From an uncultured bacterium (GTDB lineage: Bacteria; Cyanobacteriota; Vampirovibrionia; Gastranaerophilales; Gastranaerophilaceae): a stretch of DNA of 59,356 nucleotides. Position 1 is the first letter of the stretch, and each line of letters opens with the position of its first letter. The DNA lies in NCBI GenBank assembly GCA_905215335.1, contig CAJMPQ010000008.1:1-59356 (forward strand). Direction: 5' to 3'. A program made the translations under genes and the position numbers. Shown here piece by piece: positions 43,264 through 52,569 of this stretch. Below the pieces are notes generated by a model. It did not search any database and was not told the DNA's origin. It worked only from the letters and a program-made list of their open reading frames with translations.

Positions 43264-43288
43264 AAATCTTGATTTTCTAATCAGGGTT
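43264..43288 (+). terminator. Weak hairpin between dnaN and ilvE
   Basis: AAATCTTGATT pairs with AATCAGGGTTT through several G-U pairs. Only a short T-run follows, so partial termination or processing is possible. Confidence 0.35.
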
Positions 43289-43317
43289 TAAAGTTGTTTG
43301 AATAGAGAGGTGATATT

Positions 43318-44343
43318 ATGGAAACTAAAGAAAATATCGATTGGTCAAATATTGGATTTGGATATTTTAAGACAGATAAAAGATTTGTTTCTAATTATAA
43401 AGATGGAAAATGGGATGATGGTTGTTTAACAAGTGATGAAACTGTTGTATTAAATGAAAGTGCAGGAGTTTTGCAATATGCTCAAACTTGTTTTGAAGGT
43501 ATGAAAGCTTATACAACAGTAAATGGTGATGTTGTAATTTTCAGACCGGATTTGAATGCTAAAAGAATGGCAGATACAGCAAGACGTTTAGAAATGCCAG
43601 TATTTCCTGAAGATAGATTTATAGAAGCAGTAAAAGAAGTTGTAAGAGCTAATTTAAAATACGTTCCTCCATATGGAACAGGTGCAACATTATATTTAAG
43701 ACCTTATATGTTTGGTTCAGCTCCGGTTATGGGTGTTAAACCTTCTGCAGAATATCAATTTAGAATTTTTGCATCTCCTGTTGGACCATACTTTAAAGGT
43801 GGTGCAAAACCAATTACTTTAAAAGTTAGTGATTTTGATAGAGCTGCTCCAAATGGAACAGGACATGTTAAAGCAGGTTTAAATTATGCTATGAGTTTAC
43901 ATGCTATAGTTACAGCACATGCTGAAGGTTATGATGAAAATTTATATCCTGACGCATTAACACGTACAAAAGTTGAAGAAACTGGTGGGGCTAATTTCTT
44001 CTTTATTACTAAAGATAATAAAGTAATTACTCCAAAATCTAATAGTATATTACCTTCTATAACAAGAAGATCTTTAATGTATGTAGCAAAAGAATATTTA
44101 GGTTTGGAAACAGAAGAAAGAGAAGTTTACTTATCAGAATTGAAAGATTTTTCAGAATGTGGTTTATGTGGAACTGCTGCAGTAATCTCTCCAGTAGGTA
44201 AAATTGTCGACCACGGAAAAGAAATATGTTTCCCTTCCGGTATGAATAAAATGGGACCTGTTTCTAAAAAACTATATGAAACTTTAACAGGAATTCAATA
44301 TGGAAAAATAGATGCTCCAGAAGGATGGATTGTAAAAGTTTAG
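43318..44343 (+). CDS. ilvE: Branched-chain amino acid aminotransferase
   Basis: A 341-aa fold-type IV PLP enzyme that interconverts Leu/Ile/Val and their 2-oxo acids. The Schiff-base lysine is in GTGHVKAGLNYAMSL; LQYAQTCFEGMKAY and LYLRPYMFGSAPVMGV match BCAT family signatures, and VEETGGANFFFI is the PLP-phosphate loop. Length fits the long bacterial BCAT. GAGAGG lies 7 bases before the ATG. A terminator follows. Confidence 0.96.
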   Translation: METKENIDWSNIGFGYFKTDKRFVSNYKDGKWDDGCLTSDETVVLNESAGVLQYAQTCFEGMKAYTTVNGDVVIFRPDLNAKRMADTARRLEMPVFPEDRFIEAVKEVVRANLKYVPPYGTGATLYLRPYMFGSAPVMGVKPSAEYQFRIFASPVGPYFKGGAKPITLKVSDFDRAAPNGTGHVKAGLNYAMSLHAIVTAHAEGYDENLYPDALTRTKVEETGGANFFFITKDNKVITPKSNSILPSITRRSLMYVAKEYLGLETEEREVYLSELKDFSECGLCGTAAVISPVGKIVDHGKEICFPSGMNKMGPVSKKLYETLTGIQYGKIDAPEGWIVKV

Positions 44344-44400
44344 GTAATGTATTAACAAGAAATTTCAAATAATAAATTTAAAATATTACTAAAAATAAAG

Positions 44401-44424
44401 CCGGTACTAATGTACCGGTTTTTT
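44401..44424 (+). terminator. Terminator of ilvE
   Basis: CCGGTAC and GTACCGG with loop TAAT, followed by TTTTTT. The reverse strand also has a T-rich flank, so it may serve the convergent efflux gene. Confidence 0.9.
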
Positions 44425-44477
44425 AGTAAGTAAAAATATGATTAAGATTTTGTTTTATAGTTTTTATGGATTCGGTT

Positions 44478-45881
44478 TTATAATTGTGTTCCAACAGCTT
44501 TGTATAATCCAATGTAATCAACTAAACAATTAGTTTTATCATTAACAACCTGTTGATCGGTATATAAAACATTTTCTCTAACTTGAATTAAATCTAATTT
44601 TGAAATAGTTCCTTGGTTGTATTTATGAGTACTATATCCAAAATCTTCTCTTTCAAGTTGAGCTTGTTTTTTAGTATCTTCAAATTTCTTATGATCAAGT
44701 TTTATAGAAACAAGAGCATCGTTAACTTCTTGAATTGCTGTTAAATTAGTTTTGTAATAATTATTTAAAACTCTTTCGTATTCATCTTTTTTTATTCTTA
44801 GATTGGCAATTCTTCTACCTCCAGTAAATATTGGTAAATTAAGACCTCCGCCAATTGCTGTAAGTGCATTTTTAGTTGTCCATAAACTTCCAATATCACC
44901 AGCTAAGAATAAAGCTAAGCCAGTTATATTTATAGATGGTAAAAATTCTTTTTTAGCAACTTTTACATCAATACCTGCTTTTTGTATCATTTTTTCTGCT
45001 TTTAAATAATCAGGTCTTTGAGCAATAACTTCTGATGAAATTTCAGAAGGTATTACACCTGAAAATTTAATATTATCAAAAGATATTCTTTGTAATTTTT
45101 CAGCATTATTTGGATTTTCTCCAATTAATACACTTAATTGGTTTAATAATTTAGTTCTTTGTTTTTTATATTCAGTTAAAGCTGTATTACCAGCAATATA
45201 AGCTTTGTTAGCTTTAACCGTATCTGCTGTTGAAGTTAAACCTTCTTTATTTCTAGCAAGCATTAAATCATAGATAACTTTTCTATCTTTAACAATATCT
45301 TCTTGTAAAGAAATCATTTTATCTAATTTAACAATATTGAAATAAGTTGTTCCAACAGCAGAAGCTATAGAAATGTAAGTAGCTCTTTCATCTTGTAGAG
45401 ATGCTTCATATTCTTTTTTTGAAGCATTTGTTTTGTCATGATTTTTTAAGAAAATATCTAATTCATAATTAACAAATGCAGGCATTGCAAATCCAAATCC
45501 AGAATCTGAAGTTCCTGGCATTTTTGCAAAACCAGGTCCAAAACCTGCTCCTGCAGTAGGTAGTTCACTTGCAAATTGAACTTTTACATTTTGATAATAT
45601 TCATCAACAGCAATTGTTGCCATTTTTAAGTCATAATTATTTTTTATGGCTTTATCAATATAACCAGTTAAAATATCATCATTGAAATTACTCCACCAGT
45701 TATAATTAATGTATTCATATTTAAAAGCATCACTTTTTTCTCTCATTTTATGAGTTTTAGATATAGAAACTTTTTTTGGTTCTTTAATTGTATTTTTGTT
45801 ACCGATAGCTAAACTTGCCATTGGAGTTATATTAGAACAAATAAAACTAGCTAATAATAATGTAATAATCTTCTTTTTCAA
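44478..45881 (-). CDS. TolC/NodT-type outer-membrane efflux factor
   Basis: A 467-aa outer-membrane channel. The signal peptide (KKKIITLLLASFICSNITPMASLA) is followed by long paired helices with two structural repeats: ATIAVDEYYQNVKV / YELDIFLKNHDKTNASKKEYEA and GLNLPIFTGGRRIANLRIKK / YSTHKYNQGTISKLDLIQV, typical of the OMF family. No clear lipobox. It is divergent from a MarR gene and an EmrA/EmrB pair, so the three genes should build one tripartite pump. Upstream, TAATATTG and a palindrome (45943-45956) lie in the shared promoter. Confidence 0.93.
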   Translation of the reverse strand: MKKKIITLLLASFICSNITPMASLAIGNKNTIKEPKKVSISKTHKMREKSDAFKYEYINYNWWSNFNDDILTGYIDKAIKNNYDLKMATIAVDEYYQNVKVQFASELPTAGAGFGPGFAKMPGTSDSGFGFAMPAFVNYELDIFLKNHDKTNASKKEYEASLQDERATYISIASAVGTTYFNIVKLDKMISLQEDIVKDRKVIYDLMLARNKEGLTSTADTVKANKAYIAGNTALTEYKKQRTKLLNQLSVLIGENPNNAEKLQRISFDNIKFSGVIPSEISSEVIAQRPDYLKAEKMIQKAGIDVKVAKKEFLPSINITGLALFLAGDIGSLWTTKNALTAIGGGLNLPIFTGGRRIANLRIKKDEYERVLNNYYKTNLTAIQEVNDALVSIKLDHKKFEDTKKQAQLEREDFGYSTHKYNQGTISKLDLIQVRENVLYTDQQVVNDKTNCLVDYIGLYKAVGTQL

Positions 45882-45942
45882 TGTTTTAAATCCTTCTAAA
45901 AATATGCTTGCATTTTCTATATCAGTATGATAACATAATATT

Positions 45943-45956
45943 GTTGCAAATGCAAC
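45943..45956. promoter_or_regulatory. Inverted repeat operator between OMF and marR
   Basis: GTTGCA-AA-TGCAAC is an inverted repeat in the 117-bp gap between divergent starts. It fits a dimeric MarR site that would control both the outer-membrane gene and the marR-emrAB operon. Confidence 0.6.
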
Positions 45957-45998
45957 ACATTATTTTTACAACAAATAGAATAATTCAAATTATAAAAC

Positions 45999-46460
45999 AT
46001 GGTTGATTGCGAACACTATACAGATTCTATATATTATCAATTGGAACAAACTGCAAAGTATTGTAGATACTTGGGTATGCAAATGTTTCAGAAATTACAA
46101 CTGCCAGTTACGTTAGATGAATTTGCAGCATTGGATACAATATTAATAAATGAAGGTATTTGTCAAAGAGATTTAGCTAAATTAATATTGAAAGATAGAC
46201 CAAATACCGGAAGAATTTTGAATTCTTTAGAAGAAAAAGGTTATATTGAACGTTATGCAGATACAAAAAATAATAGACTTGTTAGAAAGATGAAGATTAC
46301 AGAAGAAGGAAAAAGGATATCTGCCGAAGTTACAAAAATATTAAAAGCTTATATAAATAAAATACCAAAAGTTTATTCTGAAGAAGATAAAAATAAATTA
46401 AGAGAATCGATAATACGATTTAGAGAATGTTTAGAACAAGAAGTTGAAATGAAAATATAA
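45999..46460 (+). CDS. MarR-family repressor of the efflux operon
   Basis: A 153-aa winged-helix regulator. N- and C-terminal helices for dimerisation flank a winged HTH: CQRDLAKLILKDRPNTGRILNSLEEKGYIER, then the wing with DTKNNRLVRKMKITEEGK. It starts 13 bp before emrA and most likely represses its own operon until a ligand binds. No Shine-Dalgarno precedes the ATG (AAATTATAAAAC), so the leader is very short or absent. Confidence 0.92.
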   Translation: MVDCEHYTDSIYYQLEQTAKYCRYLGMQMFQKLQLPVTLDEFAALDTILINEGICQRDLAKLILKDRPNTGRILNSLEEKGYIERYADTKNNRLVRKMKITEEGKRISAEVTKILKAYINKIPKVYSEEDKNKLRESIIRFRECLEQEVEMKI

Positions 46461-46472
46461 GAGGTTATAAAA

Positions 46473-47480
46473 ATGGAAGACAAAGAACAAAATCAGCAAA
46501 ATACTGAAGAAACAACAGTTCAAAAACCAAAAGGTGTAAAAAGAACTATTGCCGCAGTAGTTGTAACTCTATTGTTAGTTTTAGTAGGTTTTTATATTGC
46601 ACATGAAATGAAATATCAATCAACAGACGATGCTTATGTAGAAACAACAACTGTAAATGTTTCACCAAGGGTATCAGGACAAATTGAAGAAGTTTATATA
46701 ACAGATAACCAACATGTAAATGCTGGTGATTTAGTTGCAGTAATAGATGATGATGATTACAAAATAAAACTTGAACAAGCAGATTCGATGTATGAAAAAA
46801 TAAAATTGGATCAAGCAAATGCAAAAGCTAATTTAACAGCAGCAGATTCTGCAATAGCATTAGCTAAAAAAGATTTAGATCGTTATACAAAATTATATGA
46901 ACAAGGTGCAGTTTCAAAGCAAACATTAGATGCTGCTCAAGTAAAATATGATGATGCAAAAGCAGGTTTGACACAAGCAAAACAAGCTTTATTCTCAGAT
47001 AATAATGGTAATACAGTGGCAGATGCTAATTTAAGATCTGCAAAGGCTGCAAAAGATAAAGCTGCATTAGATTTATCTTATACAAAAGTTTATGCACCTC
47101 AATCAGGTACTGTATCATCAAGAAGAGTTGAAAAAGGTATGTGGGTTTCAGCAGGTTCACCTTTATTCACATTGGTACCTGAAGAAGTTTGGGTTGTTGC
47201 AAACTTTAAAGAAAACCAATTAACAAATATGAAACCTGGTCAACCTGTTGATATAAAAATTGATACTTATCCAAATAAAGTATTTAAAGGAAAAATTGAT
47301 AGTATTCAAAGAGCATCAGGTGCAAAATCTAGTTTATTCCCACCTGAAAATGCAGTTGGTTCATTCGTTAAGATTGTTCAAAGAATACCTGTAAAAATCG
47401 TATTTACAGAAAAAATTGATACTAGTAAATATAACATAGTACCAGGAATGTCAGTAGTTCCAAAAGTAAAAGTTAAATAA
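46473..47480 (+). CDS. emrA: EmrA/HlyD membrane fusion protein
   Basis: A 335-aa periplasmic adaptor anchored by one N-terminal helix (TIAAVVVTLLLVLVGFYIAHEM, residues ~26-47). The biotinyl-lipoyl half-motifs VNVSPRVSGQIEEVYITDNQHVNAGDLVAVID and LSYTKVYAPQSGTVSSRRVEKGMWVSAG flank a coiled coil, and a beta-barrel domain follows. It connects the inner-membrane EmrB-type pump with the TolC-type channel. GAGG lies 7 bases before the ATG. Two hairpins separate it from emrB. Confidence 0.94.
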   Translation: MEDKEQNQQNTEETTVQKPKGVKRTIAAVVVTLLLVLVGFYIAHEMKYQSTDDAYVETTTVNVSPRVSGQIEEVYITDNQHVNAGDLVAVIDDDDYKIKLEQADSMYEKIKLDQANAKANLTAADSAIALAKKDLDRYTKLYEQGAVSKQTLDAAQVKYDDAKAGLTQAKQALFSDNNGNTVADANLRSAKAAKDKAALDLSYTKVYAPQSGTVSSRRVEKGMWVSAGSPLFTLVPEEVWVVANFKENQLTNMKPGQPVDIKIDTYPNKVFKGKIDSIQRASGAKSSLFPPENAVGSFVKIVQRIPVKIVFTEKIDTSKYNIVPGMSVVPKVKVK

Positions 47481-47487
47481 TTTATTT

Positions 47488-47548
47488 CTTGGTTTTCTAA
47501 ACCAAGTTGTTAAAAAAGAATATCGGCATTATAAATGTCGATATTCTT
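47488..47548 (+). other. Two consecutive hairpins between emrA and emrB
   Basis: CTTGGTTT/AAACCAAG (47488-47506) is a perfect 8-bp hairpin. AAGAATATCGGCAT/ATGTCGATATTCTT (47516-47548) is a 14-bp stem with one G-U pair. Neither is followed by a good T-run. They may protect, process or partly terminate the mRNA. Confidence 0.55.
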
Positions 47549-47564
47549 GCATAAAGAGGGAAAA

Positions 47565-49139
47565 ATGTCAGAAGAAAATATAAAACAAGTTGCACAAAAC
47601 TTGGATGAAGAAGATACTAAATATTTACCGGATAATCCTTGGATTTCTGCTGTACCAACATTACTAGCAGTATTCATTTATGTAATTGATGGTACTATTG
47701 CAAACGTAGCATTACCTCATATGGCTGGAAGTTTTTCTGCTACACGTGATGAAAGTATGTGGATATTAACAAGTTACTTGATTGCGAGTGGTATTATTAT
47801 TCCATCTGTAGGTTTTTTTAGTAAATTCTTTGGAAGAAAGAATTTTTATGTAATAAGTATTTTATTATTTACAGTTGCTTCAATGTTATGCGGTTTAGCC
47901 AGAAATTTAGGTGAAATGGTATTATTCCGTGTTTTACAAGGTGCTGGTGGTGGCGGTATTTTACCAATATCTCAAGCAATTATGATGGAAAGTTTCCCTA
48001 AAGAAAAACGAGGGACTGCAATGTCTGTATTTGGTATGGGAATTATTATTGCCCCAATAGTAGGTCCTGTTTTAGGTGGTTGGATTACAGATAATTGGTC
48101 TTGGCCTTGGATTTTCTTTATAAATGTTCCATTTGGTTGTTTGGCAGCTATTTTATCTCACAAATTATTGTTTAATCCTCCATATTCTCACCGTCAAAAA
48201 GGTGTAAAAATGGATGGTTTAGGTTTCTTCTTTTTAGCATTATGGTTATTATGCTTACAAGTATTTTTTGATAAAGGTAATAATGCCGATTGGTTTAATG
48301 CAACTTGGATTTGTTGGATATTTGCAGTTTCTTGTATGGGTGGAATTTGTTTCTTTGTATCTCAAATAATTAGAAAAGATACATTGGTTGATTTAAGTGT
48401 GTTCAAGGATAGAAACTTTGTTATAGGAACATTTATTCAAGTTATAATGCAAGCGGTTTTATATGCCTCTTTAGCTATATTGCCTCAATTCTTACAAAGT
48501 ATGATGGGATATACAGCATTTTTAAGTGGATATTCTATGATGCCAAGAGGTTTGGGTAGTATGACCGCTATGATTATATGTGCATTTATTGCAGATAAAG
48601 TTGATAAAAGATATTTAGTTTGTACAGGTTTGTTCTTACTTGGTAGTGCGGGTTTAACTTTCGGCTTTTTAAATTTACAGATTGCAAGTATTAATATTAT
48701 GATTCCAAACTATATTATGGGTTTAGGTATGGGATTATCAATGGTTCCTATTATTAACTTGTCTTTAGAAACTCTACATAATGAACAAATGACCAATGCA
48801 ACAGGTTTGCAAAATTTATTGAAAAATATAGGTAGTGCGATTGGTACATCTTTAGTTGCTACTATGATTACAAGATTTGGACAAATTCACCAATATATGA
48901 TGGTTGGAAAATTAAGTGAATTAAATCCTGTTTATATAGAAAGAGTTCAAACAACAACAGCAGCATTATCTCAATATACGCATGTTTCTGTAGCTAAATA
49001 TATGGCTGAATATTCTCAATATGGAACCTTGATTAAACAAGCTAATTTATGGGCTTTTATGGATTCATTTAGAATATTTGGTTTGTTGTGTTTCTTGCTT
49101 ATACCTTTGTTATTTTTATTTAAGAAACATGAAACATAG
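47565..49139 (+). CDS. emrB: EmrB/QacA-type DHA2 multidrug transporter
   Basis: A 524-aa major facilitator of the 14-helix DHA2 type. The DHA motif C-like LQGAGGGGILPISQAIMMESFP, the loop 2-3 GFFSKFFGRKNFYV and the IDGTIANVALPHMAG first helix are typical. It uses the proton gradient to export drugs or toxic organics through the emrA protein and the TolC-type channel. I start at 47565, 4 bases after GAGGG; an ATG at 47535 falls inside the intercistronic hairpin and lacks a site. Confidence 0.94.
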   Translation: MSEENIKQVAQNLDEEDTKYLPDNPWISAVPTLLAVFIYVIDGTIANVALPHMAGSFSATRDESMWILTSYLIASGIIIPSVGFFSKFFGRKNFYVISILLFTVASMLCGLARNLGEMVLFRVLQGAGGGGILPISQAIMMESFPKEKRGTAMSVFGMGIIIAPIVGPVLGGWITDNWSWPWIFFINVPFGCLAAILSHKLLFNPPYSHRQKGVKMDGLGFFFLALWLLCLQVFFDKGNNADWFNATWICWIFAVSCMGGICFFVSQIIRKDTLVDLSVFKDRNFVIGTFIQVIMQAVLYASLAILPQFLQSMMGYTAFLSGYSMMPRGLGSMTAMIICAFIADKVDKRYLVCTGLFLLGSAGLTFGFLNLQIASINIMIPNYIMGLGMGLSMVPIINLSLETLHNEQMTNATGLQNLLKNIGSAIGTSLVATMITRFGQIHQYMMVGKLSELNPVYIERVQTTTAALSQYTHVSVAKYMAEYSQYGTLIKQANLWAFMDSFRIFGLLCFLLIPLLFLFKKHET

Positions 49140-49158
49140 CTTTTCTTGAATTTTAATA

Positions 49159-49164
49159 TATAAT
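49159..49164 (+). promoter_or_regulatory. -10 hexamer of mfd, predicted leaderless
   Basis: TATAAT ends 6 bases before the mfd ATG, with CAAATT between. No Shine-Dalgarno and no good -35 are visible. Confidence 0.5.
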
Positions 49165-49170
49165 CAAATT

Positions 49171-52100
49171 ATGTTTAATATAAATGAAGATGATATAAGA
49201 GAAAATTACGAAGAATTTCGATTAAAAATCAAGGATAACAAATCTTTTGCTGTTACCGGATTAACATCAGTTCTTCGTCTTTTTTTATTGTCTAAAATTA
49301 GAAATTACTCGAAAAAAAAGGTTTTGTTTATAACTTCAACAGAACAAAATGCTTTAAAATATCAAAGTGACTTAATGTCTATATTTGGTATAAAAGCTAC
49401 AATGATGCCTTTTCAGAATATTTCGATGTATGAAACTGTTTCACCGAATTTATATGATTATGCAGAACAAATACAAGTTTTAAATAATAAATCAGATATA
49501 ATTATTTGTCCGGTAAAGGCTTTATTAGAAAAATTTCCAAATGCCGATTTCTTTAAAAAGAATAATATTACAATAAAAATAGGTGATACTTTAGATTTGA
49601 AAACCTTATCAAAACGTTTAGTTGATTATGGTTATAAAAAGTCTACAATGGTTAATGATATTTCTGAATTTAGTATAAGAGGTGATATTGCAGATATTTA
49701 TTCTCTTGATAGAAAGCCAGTGAGAATTGAACTTTGGGGTGATGAAGTTGTTGATATAAGATATTTTGATAATGAAACCCAAAAATCTGTTGAAAAAATT
49801 AAAGAAATTAAAATATTACCAATATATAAATTCATTACTATTGGGCAAGAAGAAAAAGTTAAGAGTCTTCAGGAACAAGAAGAGTTAGATGATGAGATTG
49901 TGCCGGAAGAAAATTATTTTGAAGGTATTGAAGTTTATCAAAATTATTTTAATAAAAACCTTGTAAGTGTTTTAGATTATTTAGAAGATTATACATTAGT
50001 TTTTGATGAAACTGTTGAAATATATTCTAAATATGAGTTTTTGAATGATAATTTTGAAAAACAATTAGAAGAAAATTTAAAACTAAACATTATAAAAGAA
50101 ATTGATGGAAAAAATCACTTTACTTATGATGAATTTTTAAGAAAGACGTCATATTTTCAAAAAATAGGCTTTAATAATTTTATAGATGGTCAAATGGGTG
50201 ATTTAATAGAATTTAATGCTCAACCATTGAGAAATTTTGAAGCAAATATTGATTTAATTGTTGAATTTATAAATGAACATAAAGATTATAAAATAGTTAT
50301 AGCGACAGATTATCCCGAAAGAGTTAAAGAAATACTTTCAGAAAAAGAAATTTATTCTGTTGAATATGCAGAAAGTATTGTTTGTGGCGGTTGTATATTA
50401 GAAGATTTTAAAACAATTATTATAACAGATAGAGAGTTATTTAATAAACGTTCGAAAGAAATTACAACAACAAAAAAATCATATTATAAAGAAAAACCTG
50501 AATTTATAGAAAATATTAATGATATAAAACCTGGTGAATATGTTGTTCATACTATTCACGGTTTAGGTATATACAAAGGCTTATCAAAACAAGAAATAGA
50601 TGGTCAATTAAAAGACTATTTGACAATAGAATATGCAAGTAAAGACAGATTACATATTCCGGCAGAACAAATAAACTTGTTATGTAGATATAGAGGTTCA
50701 GGTACCGTGAAACCAAAACTTTCCAGAATGGGTGGAAAAGATTGGGAAAGTACAAAAGCAAAAGTTAAAAAAGCAGTAGAAGTTGTTGCTTATGATTTGT
50801 TAAGGCTTTATGCCAGACGTAAAATGCAGACTGGTATTCAATTTCTACCGGATACAACTTGGCAAATTGAAATGGAGGAAGCTTTTGAATTTGTGGAAAC
50901 TCCAGACCAGTTAAAAGCTATATCTCAAGTTAAATCTGATATGGAATCTTCTCAGCCTATGGATAGGTTAATCTGTGGTGATGTTGGTTTTGGTAAAACA
51001 GAAGTTGCTATGAGAGCTATATTTAAAGCTGTAACATCAGGAAAACAGGTTGCTGTAGTTGTACCAACAACAATTTTAGCTCTTCAACATTATCAAACGA
51101 TTTCAGAAAGATTTAAACCTTTTGGAGTTGATGTTGAATTATTATCACGATTTAGAACTTCAAAAGAGCAAAAAGAGACTATTAAACATTTAGCTACAGG
51201 TAGTTGTGATGTTGTTGTAGGAACTCATAGACTATTACAAGAGGGTATTAGTTTTAAAGATTTAGGGCTATTGGTAATAGATGAAGAACATAGATTTGGT
51301 GTTCGCCATAAAGAAAAATTAAAACAATTACGTGAAAATATTGATATTTTGTCTATGTCTGCAACTCCAATACCAAGAACTTTGTATATGTCTTTATCCG
51401 GTATAAAAGATATGTCTGTGATTAACACTCCTCCGAAAAACAGATTACCGATAAAAACTTATGTAGGTGAGTGGAATGAGAATATGGTTAAAAATGCCAT
51501 AAATCACGAATTGGATAGAGAAGGACAAGTTTTTTATTTATATAATCGTGTCGAAACAATTCAAGAAATGAAAGCTCAATTACAAAGAATTGTTCCAAAT
51601 GCAAGAATAGCAATTGGACATGGACAAATGGATGAAAAACAATTGGAAGAGGTAATTGTAGATTTTGCAAATCACGAATATGATGTATTATTAGCAACAA
51701 CAATTATTGAAAACGGTATTGATATTCCAAATGCAAATACAATGATAATACACGATGCTGATAGATTTGGTTTAGCACAACTTTATCAATTAAGAGGAAG
51801 AGTTGGACGTTCTCAAAGACAAGCTTATTGTTATTGTTTCTATAAAAAGTGTAAAGAAATTACAAAAGATGCTGTGCATAGATTAAAAGCAATAAAAGAA
51901 TTTACAACTCTAGGAAGTGGTTATCAAATCGCTTTACGAGATGTAGAAATCAGAGGTGTTGGAAATATTTTGGGTACAAAACAACATGGACATATGATAA
52001 ATGTTGGTTTTGATACATATTGTGAATTGTTAGAAGAAACTGTTCAAGAACTTCAAGGTGAAAAAGTAGAAAAAACAACACCAACAATTGTTGATATTAA

Positions 52101-52554
52101 TGTAACAGCATATATACCTGATGAATGGGTGGGTTCATCTGAGCAAAAGATGATAGAATATAAACGTTTAGCAGATGTAAAATCTACAGTAGAATTAGAT
52201 TATATTATAGAAGAATGGAGAGATAGATTTGCTAAACCTCCAGAATGTGTTGAAAATTTGATAAAATTAATCAAAATAAGATTATCGGCAACGGACGTAA
52301 AGATATCTGCAATTCGAGAAACTCAAGATAGTATAAGAATTTATACTCCATATTCGAAAGCAGAATGGAATTTAATTCATAAAGTTTTACCATTAAATTT
52401 AGCTAAAAAAATCAAATTTATGGTAGCTCCGAAATCTTGTCAAGAAGGTGTTTCTATCCTTATTATAAACACATCCTATGTAAATTTTGATGAAGTATTT
52501 AACATTTTAAGTGATTTGTTTTATTATGTACATAAAGTTAGTCATGAATATTAA
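49171..52554 (+). CDS. mfd: Transcription-repair coupling factor
   Basis: An 1127-aa translocase that removes RNA polymerase stalled at lesions and recruits UvrA. The N-terminal UvrB-like domains are followed by the RNA polymerase-interaction domain (VVHTIHGLGIYKGL ... HIPAEQINLLCRY, ~residues 455-510). The superfamily 2 motor has Walker A CGDVGFGKTEVAMRA (~residue 605), motif III and DEEHRFGV, then TATTIIENGIDIPNANT and QLYQLRGRVGRS. The TRCF C-terminal domain is complete. No ribosome binding site; a TATAAT sits 6 bases before the ATG. Confidence 0.97.
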   Translation: MFNINEDDIRENYEEFRLKIKDNKSFAVTGLTSVLRLFLLSKIRNYSKKKVLFITSTEQNALKYQSDLMSIFGIKATMMPFQNISMYETVSPNLYDYAEQIQVLNNKSDIIICPVKALLEKFPNADFFKKNNITIKIGDTLDLKTLSKRLVDYGYKKSTMVNDISEFSIRGDIADIYSLDRKPVRIELWGDEVVDIRYFDNETQKSVEKIKEIKILPIYKFITIGQEEKVKSLQEQEELDDEIVPEENYFEGIEVYQNYFNKNLVSVLDYLEDYTLVFDETVEIYSKYEFLNDNFEKQLEENLKLNIIKEIDGKNHFTYDEFLRKTSYFQKIGFNNFIDGQMGDLIEFNAQPLRNFEANIDLIVEFINEHKDYKIVIATDYPERVKEILSEKEIYSVEYAESIVCGGCILEDFKTIIITDRELFNKRSKEITTTKKSYYKEKPEFIENINDIKPGEYVVHTIHGLGIYKGLSKQEIDGQLKDYLTIEYASKDRLHIPAEQINLLCRYRGSGTVKPKLSRMGGKDWESTKAKVKKAVEVVAYDLLRLYARRKMQTGIQFLPDTTWQIEMEEAFEFVETPDQLKAISQVKSDMESSQPMDRLICGDVGFGKTEVAMRAIFKAVTSGKQVAVVVPTTILALQHYQTISERFKPFGVDVELLSRFRTSKEQKETIKHLATGSCDVVVGTHRLLQEGISFKDLGLLVIDEEHRFGVRHKEKLKQLRENIDILSMSATPIPRTLYMSLSGIKDMSVINTPPKNRLPIKTYVGEWNENMVKNAINHELDREGQVFYLYNRVETIQEMKAQLQRIVPNARIAIGHGQMDEKQLEEVIVDFANHEYDVLLATTIIENGIDIPNANTMIIHDADRFGLAQLYQLRGRVGRSQRQAYCYCFYKKCKEITKDAVHRLKAIKEFTTLGSGYQIALRDVEIRGVGNILGTKQHGHMINVGFDTYCELLEETVQELQGEKVEKTTPTIVDINVTAYIPDEWVGSSEQKMIEYKRLADVKSTVELDYIIEEWRDRFAKPPECVENLIKLIKIRLSATDVKISAIRETQDSIRIYTPYSKAEWNLIHKVLPLNLAKKIKFMVAPKSCQEGVSILIINTSYVNFDEVFNILSDLFYYVHKVSHEY

Positions 52555-52569
52555 AGAAAGAGAGTTATT

